DNA of 64,000 bases, taken from NCBI GenBank assembly GCA_949292375.1, contig CASEZG010000006.1, positions 1-64,000 on the forward strand, given 5' to 3'. Made by a program: the position numbers and the translations under genes. Below, one piece after another: positions 1-7,609 of the stretch. The DNA comes from an uncultured Pseudomonadota bacterium (lineage in GTDB: Bacteria; Pseudomonadota; Alphaproteobacteria; RF32; CAG-239). The notes beneath the pieces were generated by a model. That model searched no databases. It worked only from the letters and a program-made list of their open reading frames with translations, and had not been told where the DNA came from. The number at the start of each line of letters is the position of its first letter. Positions within the stretch are counted from its first letter, which is position 1.

Positions 1-487
1 TCCTTTAACTAATATTTACAATACATTGTTTTTGTATTATATTTTAAGTATTAATTGCCCCTATTTATATACATAGGGTATATATTATGCGACAAATGTG
101 TGGGAGAATTACGGAGCTCCCCTAATATAAATTTTTGTTTTTCAATGCGTTGGATGTTTTGTCAAAGATTAACTCGTGCGCAGAGTTTTGTTGCATTAGA
201 ATATTTTATTGTGTTGATTGTTCTGATTATTATGTAATAACGCGTCTTTCTCTTGTTTTTTACTTTTGCATTGTGTCTAGCTTGAATTTATATGATGAAA
301 TTTAACTGATTTGGTATTTTATTTGCTATTTTGATATTTATAAGCCCTATTCTCTTATATGTCTTACTTTTTTTGAATGTCTTACACTTAAAATCAATAA
401 CTTAGGTTTATAATGGGCTTTTGAGAACGAGCTGAGATGTGTTTTATGTGTATTTATATGTTCAGCTCGCTCACAGTGCCCTATTTT
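1..487. other. Gene-poor AT-rich stretch at window start
   Basis: No convincing gene is seen here. A 60-codon frame at 55-237 on the plus strand has no ribosome binding site and reads like noise. On the minus strand, downstream of the lipoprotein gene that stops at 488, an inverted repeat (CGAGCTGA with TCAGCTCG, near 429-472) has a loop of nearly 30 bases and no T-run, so it is at best a weak terminator or a processing site. Confidence 0.5.
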
Positions 488-931
488 TTATTTTTTGCTT
501 TCAGAGATTTTTTGAAGTTCTCCGGTAGATGTGAGTTCAAGTCCTTTTTCCATCAAAGCCTCTTTTCCTGATTTGTTAAAGGTATAATAGTAAATCAGTT
601 CTCTTTCATTTATGCGGTTGGCATCGATAGCGGCTTCTGGTATTCCCCAGAGAATTGATATTGGCCATGTCAGAAGGTTAAGAAAACCATAAAGATATTG
701 GCTGCTATCACCGCCATTACCTGCGGCTAGATAAAAATTGCCAAAGCCGGGCAAAAGGTTTAGAGCTCCCGCACCTGCCGGATTTGCCGGTCGTTCCCAG
801 CATCCCAGCGGTTTGTCAACTGTTATTCCTTCAGCTTGGAGGCCTCGGAGCGAGTTGCGTTCTTGATAGGTTAAACTTGTGCAACTGATGAGCATTAAGC
901 TTACACTGATAGTCGATAAGATATTTTTCAT
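488..931 (-). CDS. Small lipoprotein of unknown function
   Basis: The 147-residue product starts with a lipoprotein signal: a hydrophobic stretch and a lipobox LISC with the lipidated Cys at residue 17. Beyond that the protein is rich in Gly and Asn (GFGNFYLAAGNGG around residues 60-75), followed by a hydrophobic Trp/Pro-containing segment that could touch a membrane, then a charged C-terminus. The start is supported by AAGGA six or so bases upstream. No enzyme motif is visible. It stands alone, with 250 bp of AT-rich DNA separating it from the next minus-strand gene. I do not recognise the family; envelope location is inferred from the lipobox. Confidence 0.75.
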   Translation of the reverse strand: MKNILSTISVSLMLISCTSLTYQERNSLRGLQAEGITVDKPLGCWERPANPAGAGALNLLPGFGNFYLAAGNGGDSSQYLYGFLNLLTWPISILWGIPEAAIDANRINERELIYYYTFNKSGKEALMEKGLELTSTGELQKISESKK

Positions 932-1146
932 TCCAGACGTCCTTTATGTTTTATAAATTGCCCCAAAGATGAGGTTATTTAGAAATTAAGCTAAATTATC
1001 GCCATATTTGGGGGTAAGAGTTTTTATTCAATAAAATTGAAATAAAAAATTATATAATTATTTTCAACTTTATTTTGTTGTTGTCTAATATAAACACCTA
1101 AAAGTTGTTTGTAAAGAAAAATATATATACTATTATATGTAATTTT

Positions 1147-1183
1147 AAACTTTAAGTTTAATTTTATGTTAAACCTAAAGTTT
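1147..1183 (-). terminator. Inverted repeat after small membrane protein gene
   Basis: A 14-base stem (AAACTTTAAGTTTA paired with TAAACCTAAAGTTT, one mismatch) with a short loop directly follows the stop codon of the minus-strand gene at 1183. The stem is all A/T and the T-run is poor, so the call is tentative. Confidence 0.35.
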
Positions 1184-1524
1184 TATTTAGTAAAGATAAT
1201 TTTTACCAGATTGAGCAAATATACAACAGTGATGAAGGCTAAAGCGCGTACTGCTAAGGTATATAGCCCTGCCCCGTGTCCGATGATGGCAAATTGGATG
1301 ATTAAAGATGCCAAGATGCCACAGCCGGCAATAATGAGCCAGTAGTTTTTTGTATTGATGAACAAAAAGGCGCAGACTGCAGCCGAAACAAGTATGTATG
1401 GGCTTTGTAACATAGCATAAAGATTGTGAAATAAGTGCTTGAGTTCAGAAATATGGAAGATAAAAGCAGCCAAGGCTAGACAAATAATGATGGCTAAGAT
1501 ATAAAGTGCAGTATTTTTTTTCAT
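1183..1524 (-). CDS. Small multi-pass membrane protein, unknown
   Basis: The 113-residue protein is almost entirely hydrophobic, with about four predicted membrane segments (around residues 6-24, 40-56, 60-80 and 86-110) and very short loops. A GGAG sequence seven bases upstream of the ATG supports this start. No conserved polar or catalytic residues stand out apart from two Asn/Lys-rich turns. It lies between a lipoprotein gene and an HD-domain gene on the same strand, but the gaps do not argue for a shared operon. Function is unknown; it could be a small integral membrane factor of the DoxX or DUF type, but I see no diagnostic motif. Confidence 0.7.
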   Translation of the reverse strand: MKKNTALYILAIIICLALAAFIFHISELKHLFHNLYAMLQSPYILVSAAVCAFLFINTKNYWLIIAGCGILASLIIQFAIIGHGAGLYTLAVRALAFITVVYLLNLVKIIFTK

Positions 1525-1588
1525 AATGCTTCTCCGTAATGTTGTTTGTTTTGGTCATAACAGAAAAGCTTATTTTCGGCAATGTTTA

Positions 1589-2461
1589 TTACTGATTTGC
1601 ACAAGTGTTGTTGAGGCTTTTATAAATATCTTTAATTAAATCAAACCCATATCCTCCAATATAACTTTTTTGGGCGTAGTTTAAAAATTCTTTTAGAAGA
1701 GGAATGTTGGTACGATTGTGATTATCATAGTAGCTAGCCAACAAGACAGCATCAAGACGGTCTAAATCCTTAACCCAGCGGCTTTCGGTACTTGTTTTGG
1801 CCTCAAACTCCTTAAAAATGGCTAATATTTCGTCTTTTTTTAATGATTTTGCAATTTTTTTAGTGGCTTGGAGTTCTTTTTGGGCTTTTTCCTGCGGTGT
1901 TATTTGATCTTCCGGCGTATAATCTCCGGTTAAGGTTTCCTGAATGTCATGTAAAAGAGCCATATTAACGGCTTTGTCTCTGTTTATTGTATCCGGTGTT
2001 AGGAGTAGGCTCATCAAAGCTACAGTATAGGTATGTTCGGCAACCGATTCCGGATTGCTTATTTTGTGGTTAATCCAGCCAGTGCGTTTCAGACTATGAA
2101 TGTTTTTGAAAAAACGGAAAATGTCTTGGCGATGTGTATCAATATAAACGGCTGCTTCGGGGTAGATATCCCAACTCTCTTGACCGTTGATGAAGTGAAC
2201 GAAATCGGCTTCATTACTTTTGTTTTCTTTTATTTGCTCATAAAGTTCCAGGATATGGAGTTTTTCCGTTATTTTTGCTAATTGGTGTATTTGTTCATTT
2301 AGCGGAGATAAAAGAGCCAATTGTGTGGCGAGGTTTTTGTTTAGTTTTTTGGGGGCGGTTAGCCATACTAAAAAAGCAGAATCGAAACCTCTGTCGGCTA
2401 TGGAAAGTTCACCTTCTTTTAGTTGCCCTAAAAATTCTGTAAAGTCTTGTAAGTTTTTCAT
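1589..2461 (-). CDS. HD-domain hydrolase, YfbR/HDDC2-like
   Basis: The C-terminal half carries the metal-binding HD pattern: SVAEHTY with His143, LLHDIQE with His171-Asp172, and KDLDRLDA with Asp232/Asp234. This arrangement matches the YfbR/HDDC2 branch of HD hydrolases, which dephosphorylate deoxynucleoside 5'-monophosphates. The first 120 or so residues are an extra helical region not found in the roughly 200-residue YfbR proteins; I do not recognise it. GAGGAG upstream of the ATG supports the start. The protein has no signal peptide and should be cytosolic. Substrate assignment is by family only; other HD phosphohydrolases of this branch have different or unknown substrates. Confidence 0.75.
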   Translation of the reverse strand: MKNLQDFTEFLGQLKEGELSIADRGFDSAFLVWLTAPKKLNKNLATQLALLSPLNEQIHQLAKITEKLHILELYEQIKENKSNEADFVHFINGQESWDIYPEAAVYIDTHRQDIFRFFKNIHSLKRTGWINHKISNPESVAEHTYTVALMSLLLTPDTINRDKAVNMALLHDIQETLTGDYTPEDQITPQEKAQKELQATKKIAKSLKKDEILAIFKEFEAKTSTESRWVKDLDRLDAVLLASYYDNHNRTNIPLLKEFLNYAQKSYIGGYGFDLIKDIYKSLNNTCANQ

Positions 2462-2510
2462 TTTGTCTCCTCGGGTTTGAGCTTAGCATAAGGTCTGTTG
2501 GCGAGCAATA

Positions 2511-2547
2511 AAAAAAGAGCTTTGGATTTGCTCCAAAGCTCTTTTTT
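2511..2547. terminator. Bidirectional intrinsic terminator
   Basis: A perfect 10-bp stem (GAGCTTTGGA at 2517-2526 with TCCAAAGCTC at 2532-2541) and a 5-base loop, flanked by A6 on the left and T6 on the right. It ends transcription of the beta-barrel gene that stops at 2561 on the minus strand. Confidence 0.9.
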
Positions 2548-2560
2548 GTCTGTGTTTTGA

Positions 2561-3121
2561 TTAGAAAGTATATCTGACACCAGCGGTGATTTCGTTGAGG
2601 TTCTTCAATTCTTTCATACCAAGGTAAGAATATCTGTACATCAGACGTCCCGCTAAATTTTCGGTAAAGTCATACTGAGCACCGATACCAGCTCTGTAAC
2701 CGATATGTTGTTTATCTTCGCTGCCTGCACTATAATGTTTGAGCTTTACATTATAGTTAGCTAAACCCAAAGAACCTAATAAGCTCATACCATCACAGCC
2801 AACTGGCATATAGCCATACATATCCAAACCATAAGCATAGAACTTAGATTTAATTTGGTGAATGGTGCCTTTCATGGCTTTTCTCTGACCTGATTGTTGG
2901 AAGAATGCTTCAAGCCCGAAGTGATCATTCATTTTAACACCGGCATTGAGTGCTAATGAGTCATAATCTTTTTTTACGTGAGTATCTTTTTTTACATTGG
3001 CGTTGGTATATACATAGTCTAAGCCAACGTATGGTTTAAAATCTTTCATACTGTAATCAGCAGCATTGGCGCCGAACGAAAAAAGACAAGCAACGCCTGC
3101 TAAAAGCAATGTTTTCTTCAT
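2561..3121 (-). CDS. Outer-membrane beta-barrel protein (OmpA/OmpW-like porin fold)
   Basis: The product begins with a signal peptide (MKKTLLLAGVACLFSFGANA) and then shows alternating polar/aromatic beta strands ending in a terminal aromatic motif (AGVRYTF), the usual outer-membrane insertion signal. At about 186 residues it fits an eight-stranded barrel of the OmpX/OmpW/Surf_Ag-type opacity family (GLDYVYTNAN, YRAGIGAQYDFTENLAGRLM). The start is set at 3121: the upstream ATG five codons earlier is part of its GGAG ribosome binding site, and the signal peptide begins exactly at MKK. It is a single-gene unit with a strong terminator. Specific function is unknown; adhesion or envelope stability are common roles for such barrels. 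Confidence 0.8.
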   Translation of the reverse strand: MKKTLLLAGVACLFSFGANAADYSMKDFKPYVGLDYVYTNANVKKDTHVKKDYDSLALNAGVKMNDHFGLEAFFQQSGQRKAMKGTIHQIKSKFYAYGLDMYGYMPVGCDGMSLLGSLGLANYNVKLKHYSAGSEDKQHIGYRAGIGAQYDFTENLAGRLMYRYSYLGMKELKNLNEITAGVRYTF

Positions 3122-3283
3122 AATAAAAAACTCCATTTATAAATTTTGTTTAAAATATCTGCAAATTATAAAAAGGCTATAACGCATTGCAGAGGTGTAT
3201 ATATGCGTGAATAAAGAGATTTAAAGGGTGCAAGATAAAAAAAATCTGATAAATTATAAAAAATTTTTTGAGGGAGAGTTTTT

Positions 3284-3928
3284 ATGACTTTTGTTTGTCC
3301 GGCTAGGGATTGTGCTTTATGTTCACGCTTGGTGGCTTTTCGTGAAGGGAATAAGCTTAAGTTTCCAACGTATTATAATGGTCCTGTTCCGCCTTTTGGA
3401 CCGATTGATGCTGAGGTTTTAATTGTTGGTTTGGCTCCGGGGCTTAATGGGGCTAACCAAACTGCCCGTCCCTTTACCAATGATTATGCCGGAGATGTTT
3501 TATATCCAATACTCAAAAAATATGGTTTTGCGCAAGGAAATTACGCCAAAAGAAAAGATGATGGTTTTGAGCTCTTAAATATACGGGTTACGAACTCTGT
3601 ACGCTGTGTGCCGCCACAAAATAAGGTTACAGGTGATGAGGTCAAGACTTGTGGAAAGTTCTTAATTGATGAAATCGGAGATATGAAAAATCTCAAGATT
3701 ATCCTTACCTTGGGAAGTGTGGCTCATAGTGCTGTTTTAGGTGTGTTGGGGTATAAAAAAGCTGCATTTAAATTTGCACATGGTGCCGTGCACAAGCTTC
3801 CACAACATAATCTCTTAATGGTTAATTCCTATCATACCTCTCGTTATAATATTAATACAGGTGTTTTAACCTATGAGATGTTTGAAGAGATTATCCAAAA
3901 AATTGCCGATTTGCTCAAAAAATGTTGA
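3284..3928 (+). CDS. Uracil-DNA glycosylase, family 5 (UDGb) type
   Basis: This enzyme removes uracil and related deaminated bases from DNA at the start of base-excision repair. Four cysteines placed as in Fe-S UDGs (C10, C13, C108, C123) indicate a 4Fe-4S cluster. Motif A reads GLAPG at residues 49-53 followed by NGANQTARPF, the pattern of family 5 rather than family 4 (which has GExPG). The second catalytic-loop motif is HTSRYN at 184-189, equivalent to HPSRxN. Length (214) fits the family. GGGAG upstream supports the start. Family 5 enzymes also act on hypoxanthine and xanthine; whether this one does cannot be read from sequence. Confidence 0.88.
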   Translation: MTFVCPARDCALCSRLVAFREGNKLKFPTYYNGPVPPFGPIDAEVLIVGLAPGLNGANQTARPFTNDYAGDVLYPILKKYGFAQGNYAKRKDDGFELLNIRVTNSVRCVPPQNKVTGDEVKTCGKFLIDEIGDMKNLKIILTLGSVAHSAVLGVLGYKKAAFKFAHGAVHKLPQHNLLMVNSYHTSRYNINTGVLTYEMFEEIIQKIADLLKKC

Positions 3929-3997
3929 TTTTTTCGTCAAAATATGTTTGTAGTGAAGATAACTAAAATCTATTATTCACTTAAATATATATATTTT

Positions 3998-4780
3998 ATG
4001 AAAAGTATTATTGAAGTCCCCTTATATTCTATTGGGGAAGCAGATGGTTTGAATACCGCTATCCGACAGCGAACTTTCAAAGATGCCGTGGTTAAGATGT
4101 GTCAAAGCGGCGGTATGTATATTGTTCATGCGCGAGATAAATGCTACGGTCGTTATAAGACAGTTGTTAAGCTGAGAGAAAATCCCATAACTTATATCTT
4201 TGGGGATGAGTATTCTATTAATGAGGGACGAAAGATATTTAACTCCTTCGCAATGGATTGGCTTGATGATATTGAAGAAAAAGGCTTTAAGACTTTTGTA
4301 TATTGTCCTCGAGCTGCAGGAACACAACTTATGCCGGTGGGAGAAAATGACATAGTGATAAGCTATGATTTTGTTCGAAAGCTGGTCGGAGAAAATATTC
4401 GCATTTCTGGTGCTAAAGAATGGCTGTTGTCTGAGCCTGTTTTTCGTGTTATAGGGCAAGAAAAACCTGATTTTTTTGTTCTGTCGGAAATTACGACCAA
4501 GATGAAGTATGAAGATATTGTTGGCTTTGAGGCTTTTTCTTGTGTGTATTATGCTGATGGAACATTTGATATTGAAGGCGAAGGACGACAATACGTATTT
4601 GAAGATGCCTTGGTGGATAAATATGCTTTGCGGCAGAGGTTTTTATATAATAGAGATACCTTGCGCAAGATAGATGCTTTTGATGGTGAGGTTATGGTCT
4701 TGGATAAAAACGAAGTCTATGGCTTGCGAGAAAATCATGTTCCTATCAGGAGATGTTTTATAAATACGTGGAATAGATAA
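3998..4780 (+). CDS. Uncharacterised protein, about 260 residues
   Basis: I do not recognise this protein. It has no signal peptide or membrane segment, a mixed alpha/beta appearance and several aromatic-rich strands (GEGRQYVFEDA). The open frame extends upstream to an ATG at 3944, but those 18 residues are basic and hydrophobic with no ribosome binding site; the ATG at 3998 (MKSIIEVPLYSIG) begins the part that looks like folded protein. Neither start has a clear Shine-Dalgarno sequence, so the start is uncertain. It follows the uracil-DNA glycosylase gene by 15-70 bp on the same strand and may be co-transcribed. It is followed by a strong bidirectional terminator. Confidence 0.65.
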   Translation: MKSIIEVPLYSIGEADGLNTAIRQRTFKDAVVKMCQSGGMYIVHARDKCYGRYKTVVKLRENPITYIFGDEYSINEGRKIFNSFAMDWLDDIEEKGFKTFVYCPRAAGTQLMPVGENDIVISYDFVRKLVGENIRISGAKEWLLSEPVFRVIGQEKPDFFVLSEITTKMKYEDIVGFEAFSCVYYADGTFDIEGEGRQYVFEDALVDKYALRQRFLYNRDTLRKIDAFDGEVMVLDKNEVYGLRENHVPIRRCFINTWNR

Positions 4781-4787
4781 TAAAAAA

Positions 4788-4824
4788 GAAAGGGTTTTGC
4801 TTCATTTTTGAGCAAAACCCTTTC
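4788..4824. terminator. Bidirectional terminator between convergent units
   Basis: A perfect 14-bp stem (GAAAGGGTTTTGCT at 4788-4801 with AGCAAAACCCTTTC at 4811-4824) and a 9-base loop lies between the plus-strand gene ending at 4780 and rnfA ending at 4840 on the minus strand. It can serve both; A-rich bases to the left give the minus-strand T-run. Confidence 0.9.
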
Positions 4825-4839
4825 TTTTGGGACAATATG

Positions 4840-5415
4840 CTAGTGCCCTATTCCGGCAAAACCCATAAAGGCCATAGATAGTAATCCGGCCGTGATGAGA
4901 GCAATCGGTGTGCCTTTGATAATAGCAGGTAGTTTGGTTCGAGACATTCTTTCTCTTAGTCCTGCAAATAAGACAATTGCTAAGGTAAAACCCATAGCAT
5001 TGGCCAGACCATAGCATACAGACGAGAGCAAGCCAAACTGCTTTTGAATGGACAATATGGCAACACCTAAAACCGCGCAGTTGGTGGTTATTAAGGGCAA
5101 AAAGATACCTAAAGCCTGATAAAGAGCCGGAGATACTTTCTTTAAGATTATCTCTACCATCTGAACAAGCGAGGCAATAACCAAAATGAAAATAACCGTT
5201 ATCATAAATGTCAGGTTATACGGAACCAGCAATTTATAATAAATCAGGAAAGTTACGATTGCCGAAAGTGTCATTACAAACATTACGGCAACCCCCATAC
5301 CCAAAGCCGTGGATATTTTCTTGGAAACGCCCAAAAACGGACAGATGCCTAAAAACTGCGATAAAACAATATTATTTACAAAAATGGCGGCGATAAAAAT
5401 CATAAGATAGCTCAT
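4840..5415 (-). CDS. rnfA: Rnf complex subunit RnfA
   Basis: RnfA is an integral membrane subunit of the Rnf complex, which couples electron transfer between ferredoxin and NAD to ion pumping across the inner membrane. The 191-residue protein has six membrane segments and the family motifs NNIVLSQFLGICPFLGVSKK (with the Cys that helps hold the intramembrane iron-sulfur site with RnfE) and ITTNCAVLG. It is the last gene of the apbE-rseC-rnfBCDGEA operon; its ATG immediately follows the rnfE stop. The terminator at 4788-4824 lies just beyond. RnfA/RnfE are paralogous with NqrE/NqrD, but the surrounding RnfB and RnfC genes make this Rnf, not Nqr. Confidence 0.95.
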   Translation of the reverse strand: MSYLMIFIAAIFVNNIVLSQFLGICPFLGVSKKISTALGMGVAVMFVMTLSAIVTFLIYYKLLVPYNLTFMITVIFILVIASLVQMVEIILKKVSPALYQALGIFLPLITTNCAVLGVAILSIQKQFGLLSSVCYGLANAMGFTLAIVLFAGLRERMSRTKLPAIIKGTPIALITAGLLSMAFMGFAGIGH

Positions 5416-6012
5416 TTATTTTACTCCACGCAGTTTGTTGACAAGAATGATTAAACCAGCCAAAGCAATAAATGCCCCCGGAGGCATAATGAACAAAAGC
5501 ATCGGGTAAGCCCCCTCGCCCGCAAAGCTCCATCCGAAAACCGAATATGAACCCAAAATTTCGCGAACAACACCTAATGATGTTAAGCCGATTGTAAAGC
5601 CTAAGCCCATACCTATAGCATCTAATATGGATTGAAAAACATTGTTTTTGGCGGCAAAAGCCTCTGCTCTACCTAAAATAATGCAGTTAACTACAATCAG
5701 AGGAATGAAAATGCCAAGTTGTGCGTGAAGTTCCGGCAGATATGCCGCCATTAAAAGTTCTACAACCGTTACAAATGAGGCAATTATCACAATGTAACAA
5801 GGGATACGCACCATTGAAGGAATAAAACTTTTGACCAAGGATATGGCTGAATTGGATAAGATTAGCACAAATAATGTTGCTAAGCCCATACCTAAACCGT
5901 TGGCTGCCGAGGTGGTTACACCTAAGGTCGGACACATACCTAAAAGCATGACGAAGGTCGGGTTTTCGCGGATGATGCCGCGGGTTAGGTTTTGAATGCT
6001 TTGAGAACTCAT
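5416..6012 (-). CDS. rnfE: Rnf complex subunit RnfE
   Basis: This is the second of the paired six-helix membrane subunits of Rnf, paralogous to RnfA with inverted topology. Motifs include MLLGMCPTLGVTTSAANGLG (with the conserved Cys) and LIVVNCIILGRAEAFA. The length of 198 residues fits the short RnfE form. The gene lies 3 bp downstream of rnfG and abuts rnfA, consistent with translational coupling. The N-terminal RGIIRENPTFV is the usual cytoplasmic start of RnfE/NqrD proteins. Confidence 0.95.
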   Translation of the reverse strand: MSSQSIQNLTRGIIRENPTFVMLLGMCPTLGVTTSAANGLGMGLATLFVLILSNSAISLVKSFIPSMVRIPCYIVIIASFVTVVELLMAAYLPELHAQLGIFIPLIVVNCIILGRAEAFAAKNNVFQSILDAIGMGLGFTIGLTSLGVVREILGSYSVFGWSFAGEGAYPMLLFIMPPGAFIALAGLIILVNKLRGVK

Positions 6013-6015
6013 ATC

Positions 6016-6606
6016 TTATATCCCTGCTGAAAAATTGCTATATGCGTCATAAGCACGTTGGATGGCGTCTATGACGGCTCGAGAGCTTATGGTAGCTGCC
6101 GTTACAGCATCAATGTCGCCACCATCTTTGTTTACTTTGAAATTTACTTTGCTCGGGTTTAAGCCTTTGAATTGGTCGGCAAAGGATTTTTCGGAGACTT
6201 TGGTTCCTAACCCCGGAGTTTCCTTATGGTCAATCAGCTTATAACCGCTAATGTTTCCATCTAAGGTGAAACCGACCATAATTTCCATTTTGCCGCCAAA
6301 GCCTTTGTTCGTATAAGATTTTATGGCTAAGGCGATAATCTTACCATTACGACGGATGGGATACATCATTAGTTTCTTTTTGTGAGAGGTTGTGATGTAT
6401 GTTCTTTCGGCAAAAGGATTGTTATCAAACTTTTCCGGGATGATTTCAGAAATAGCCTTTAGCTCCATATTGTCTTTGACGGCTTTTATCGGGGCGGCCG
6501 TTATTTGTTGCACATAGCCCAAAACAAGAGCTGATAAGGCACAGACTATCACCAGGGCTAAAATCATATTGCTTAGGCTTGATTTTATGAGTTGATTCTT
6601 AGTCAT
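6016..6606 (-). CDS. rnfG: Rnf complex flavoprotein subunit RnfG
   Basis: RnfG is anchored by one N-terminal helix (about residues 12-32) and carries a periplasmic FMN_bind domain whose FMN is attached covalently to Thr by ApbE. The attachment region reads DAVTAATISS with Thr172 as the expected acceptor; the usual S/T-G-A-T pattern has Ala instead of Gly here. Other family marks are KGFGGKMEIMVGF and DHKETPGLGTKV. Length is 196, matching compact RnfG proteins. The ATG directly follows the rnfD stop. Function as electron carrier between RnfD and the membrane subunits is from the family. Confidence 0.93.
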   Translation of the reverse strand: MTKNQLIKSSLSNMILALVIVCALSALVLGYVQQITAAPIKAVKDNMELKAISEIIPEKFDNNPFAERTYITTSHKKKLMMYPIRRNGKIIALAIKSYTNKGFGGKMEIMVGFTLDGNISGYKLIDHKETPGLGTKVSEKSFADQFKGLNPSKVNFKVNKDGGDIDAVTAATISSRAVIDAIQRAYDAYSNFSAGI

Positions 6607-7599
6607 TTATTTTCTCCCTGTGCCGAAGACGCGTGGAATCGTGAAATAATCAATCAATGGAACAAAGGCGTTCATTATTAAAATTGCAAAAGACACGCCT
6701 TCTGGATATACGCTCCAGCGACGGATGATTACGGTCAAAATTCCGCAGCCTACCGCAAAAACAATTTGGCCTTTGCGACTCATTGGTGTGGTAGCGTAGT
6801 CCGTTGCCATAAAAATAGCACCGAGCAGTAAGCCGCCTGACAGAATTTGAGTAATGGGTTCTACTTGAATATTGCCTCCATTCAGCCACATTATTCCCGT
6901 AATCAGAAATACGGTAGCTACATAGTAAAAAGGTATGTGCCAACCGATGACCTTTCTCCAGAGCAAATAAGCAAAACCTACCAACAAAGCCAGAGCTGAA
7001 ACTTCTCCCAAACATCCTCCGGTATAACCTAAAAACATTTGGGCATAATTGGGCAGCTCTTCCAAGTGTCCGGCTAATTTGGTTGCGGAACTTTCGGCAT
7101 CAATATGTTTTAGTATGCCTAATGTTGTTGCTCCGGTTTCGACATCTGCGTTTAAAAAGTTTAAGAAATCTGGTTTGGGCCAGCTGGTCATTTGAACAGG
7201 AAAGGAAATAAACAAAAAGACACGGCCGACAAGTGCCGGATTGAAAACGTTTTTGCCAATACCGCCAAAGGCCATCTTACCGATGACTATAGCTACAAAA
7301 CTACCAATCAGAATCATCCAAATCGGCATATTTGACGGCAAGTTATAGGCTAATAATAGTCCTGTGACAACAGCTGATAAGTTTCCAGTTGTCGGTGCGC
7401 TTTTCAAGAGATAACGACAAGTTAGGTATTCAAAAGCAACGCAAGCTGCTACGGCTGTTAAAACTACCGTAAGAGCGTTTAATCCAAAAATAAGAACTGC
7501 CGCGACCAAGGCCGGAATTAAGGCGATGATAACATCGCGCATGATGCTTCTGGTGTCTTGCGGTGAATTCATATGAGGTGCAGTAGAAATTTTGAGCAT
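6607..7599 (-). CDS. rnfD: Rnf complex membrane flavoprotein RnfD
   Basis: RnfD is a polytopic subunit carrying covalent FMN and, in known complexes, riboflavin. The protein has about nine membrane helices, the motif GKNVFNPALVGRVFL near residues 115-129, and the flavinylation motif TGATT at 155-159 with Thr158 as the likely acceptor. The C-terminus (YPEGVSFAILIMNAFVPLID) is typical of RnfD/NqrB. It begins 10 bp after rnfC and abuts rnfG. At 330 residues it is of the standard Rnf size and shorter than NqrB. Confidence 0.95.
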   Translation of the reverse strand: MLKISTAPHMNSPQDTRSIMRDVIIALIPALVAAVLIFGLNALTVVLTAVAACVAFEYLTCRYLLKSAPTTGNLSAVVTGLLLAYNLPSNMPIWMILIGSFVAIVIGKMAFGGIGKNVFNPALVGRVFLFISFPVQMTSWPKPDFLNFLNADVETGATTLGILKHIDAESSATKLAGHLEELPNYAQMFLGYTGGCLGEVSALALLVGFAYLLWRKVIGWHIPFYYVATVFLITGIMWLNGGNIQVEPITQILSGGLLLGAIFMATDYATTPMSRKGQIVFAVGCGILTVIIRRWSVYPEGVSFAILIMNAFVPLIDYFTIPRVFGTGRK

Positions 7600-7609
7600 A
7601 GTCTAAGCC

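Noticed and set aside
55-237. 60-codon plus-strand frame at the window start
   Set aside because: No ribosome binding site, odd Cys/aromatic composition and no neighbours that would suggest an operon; treated as noise.
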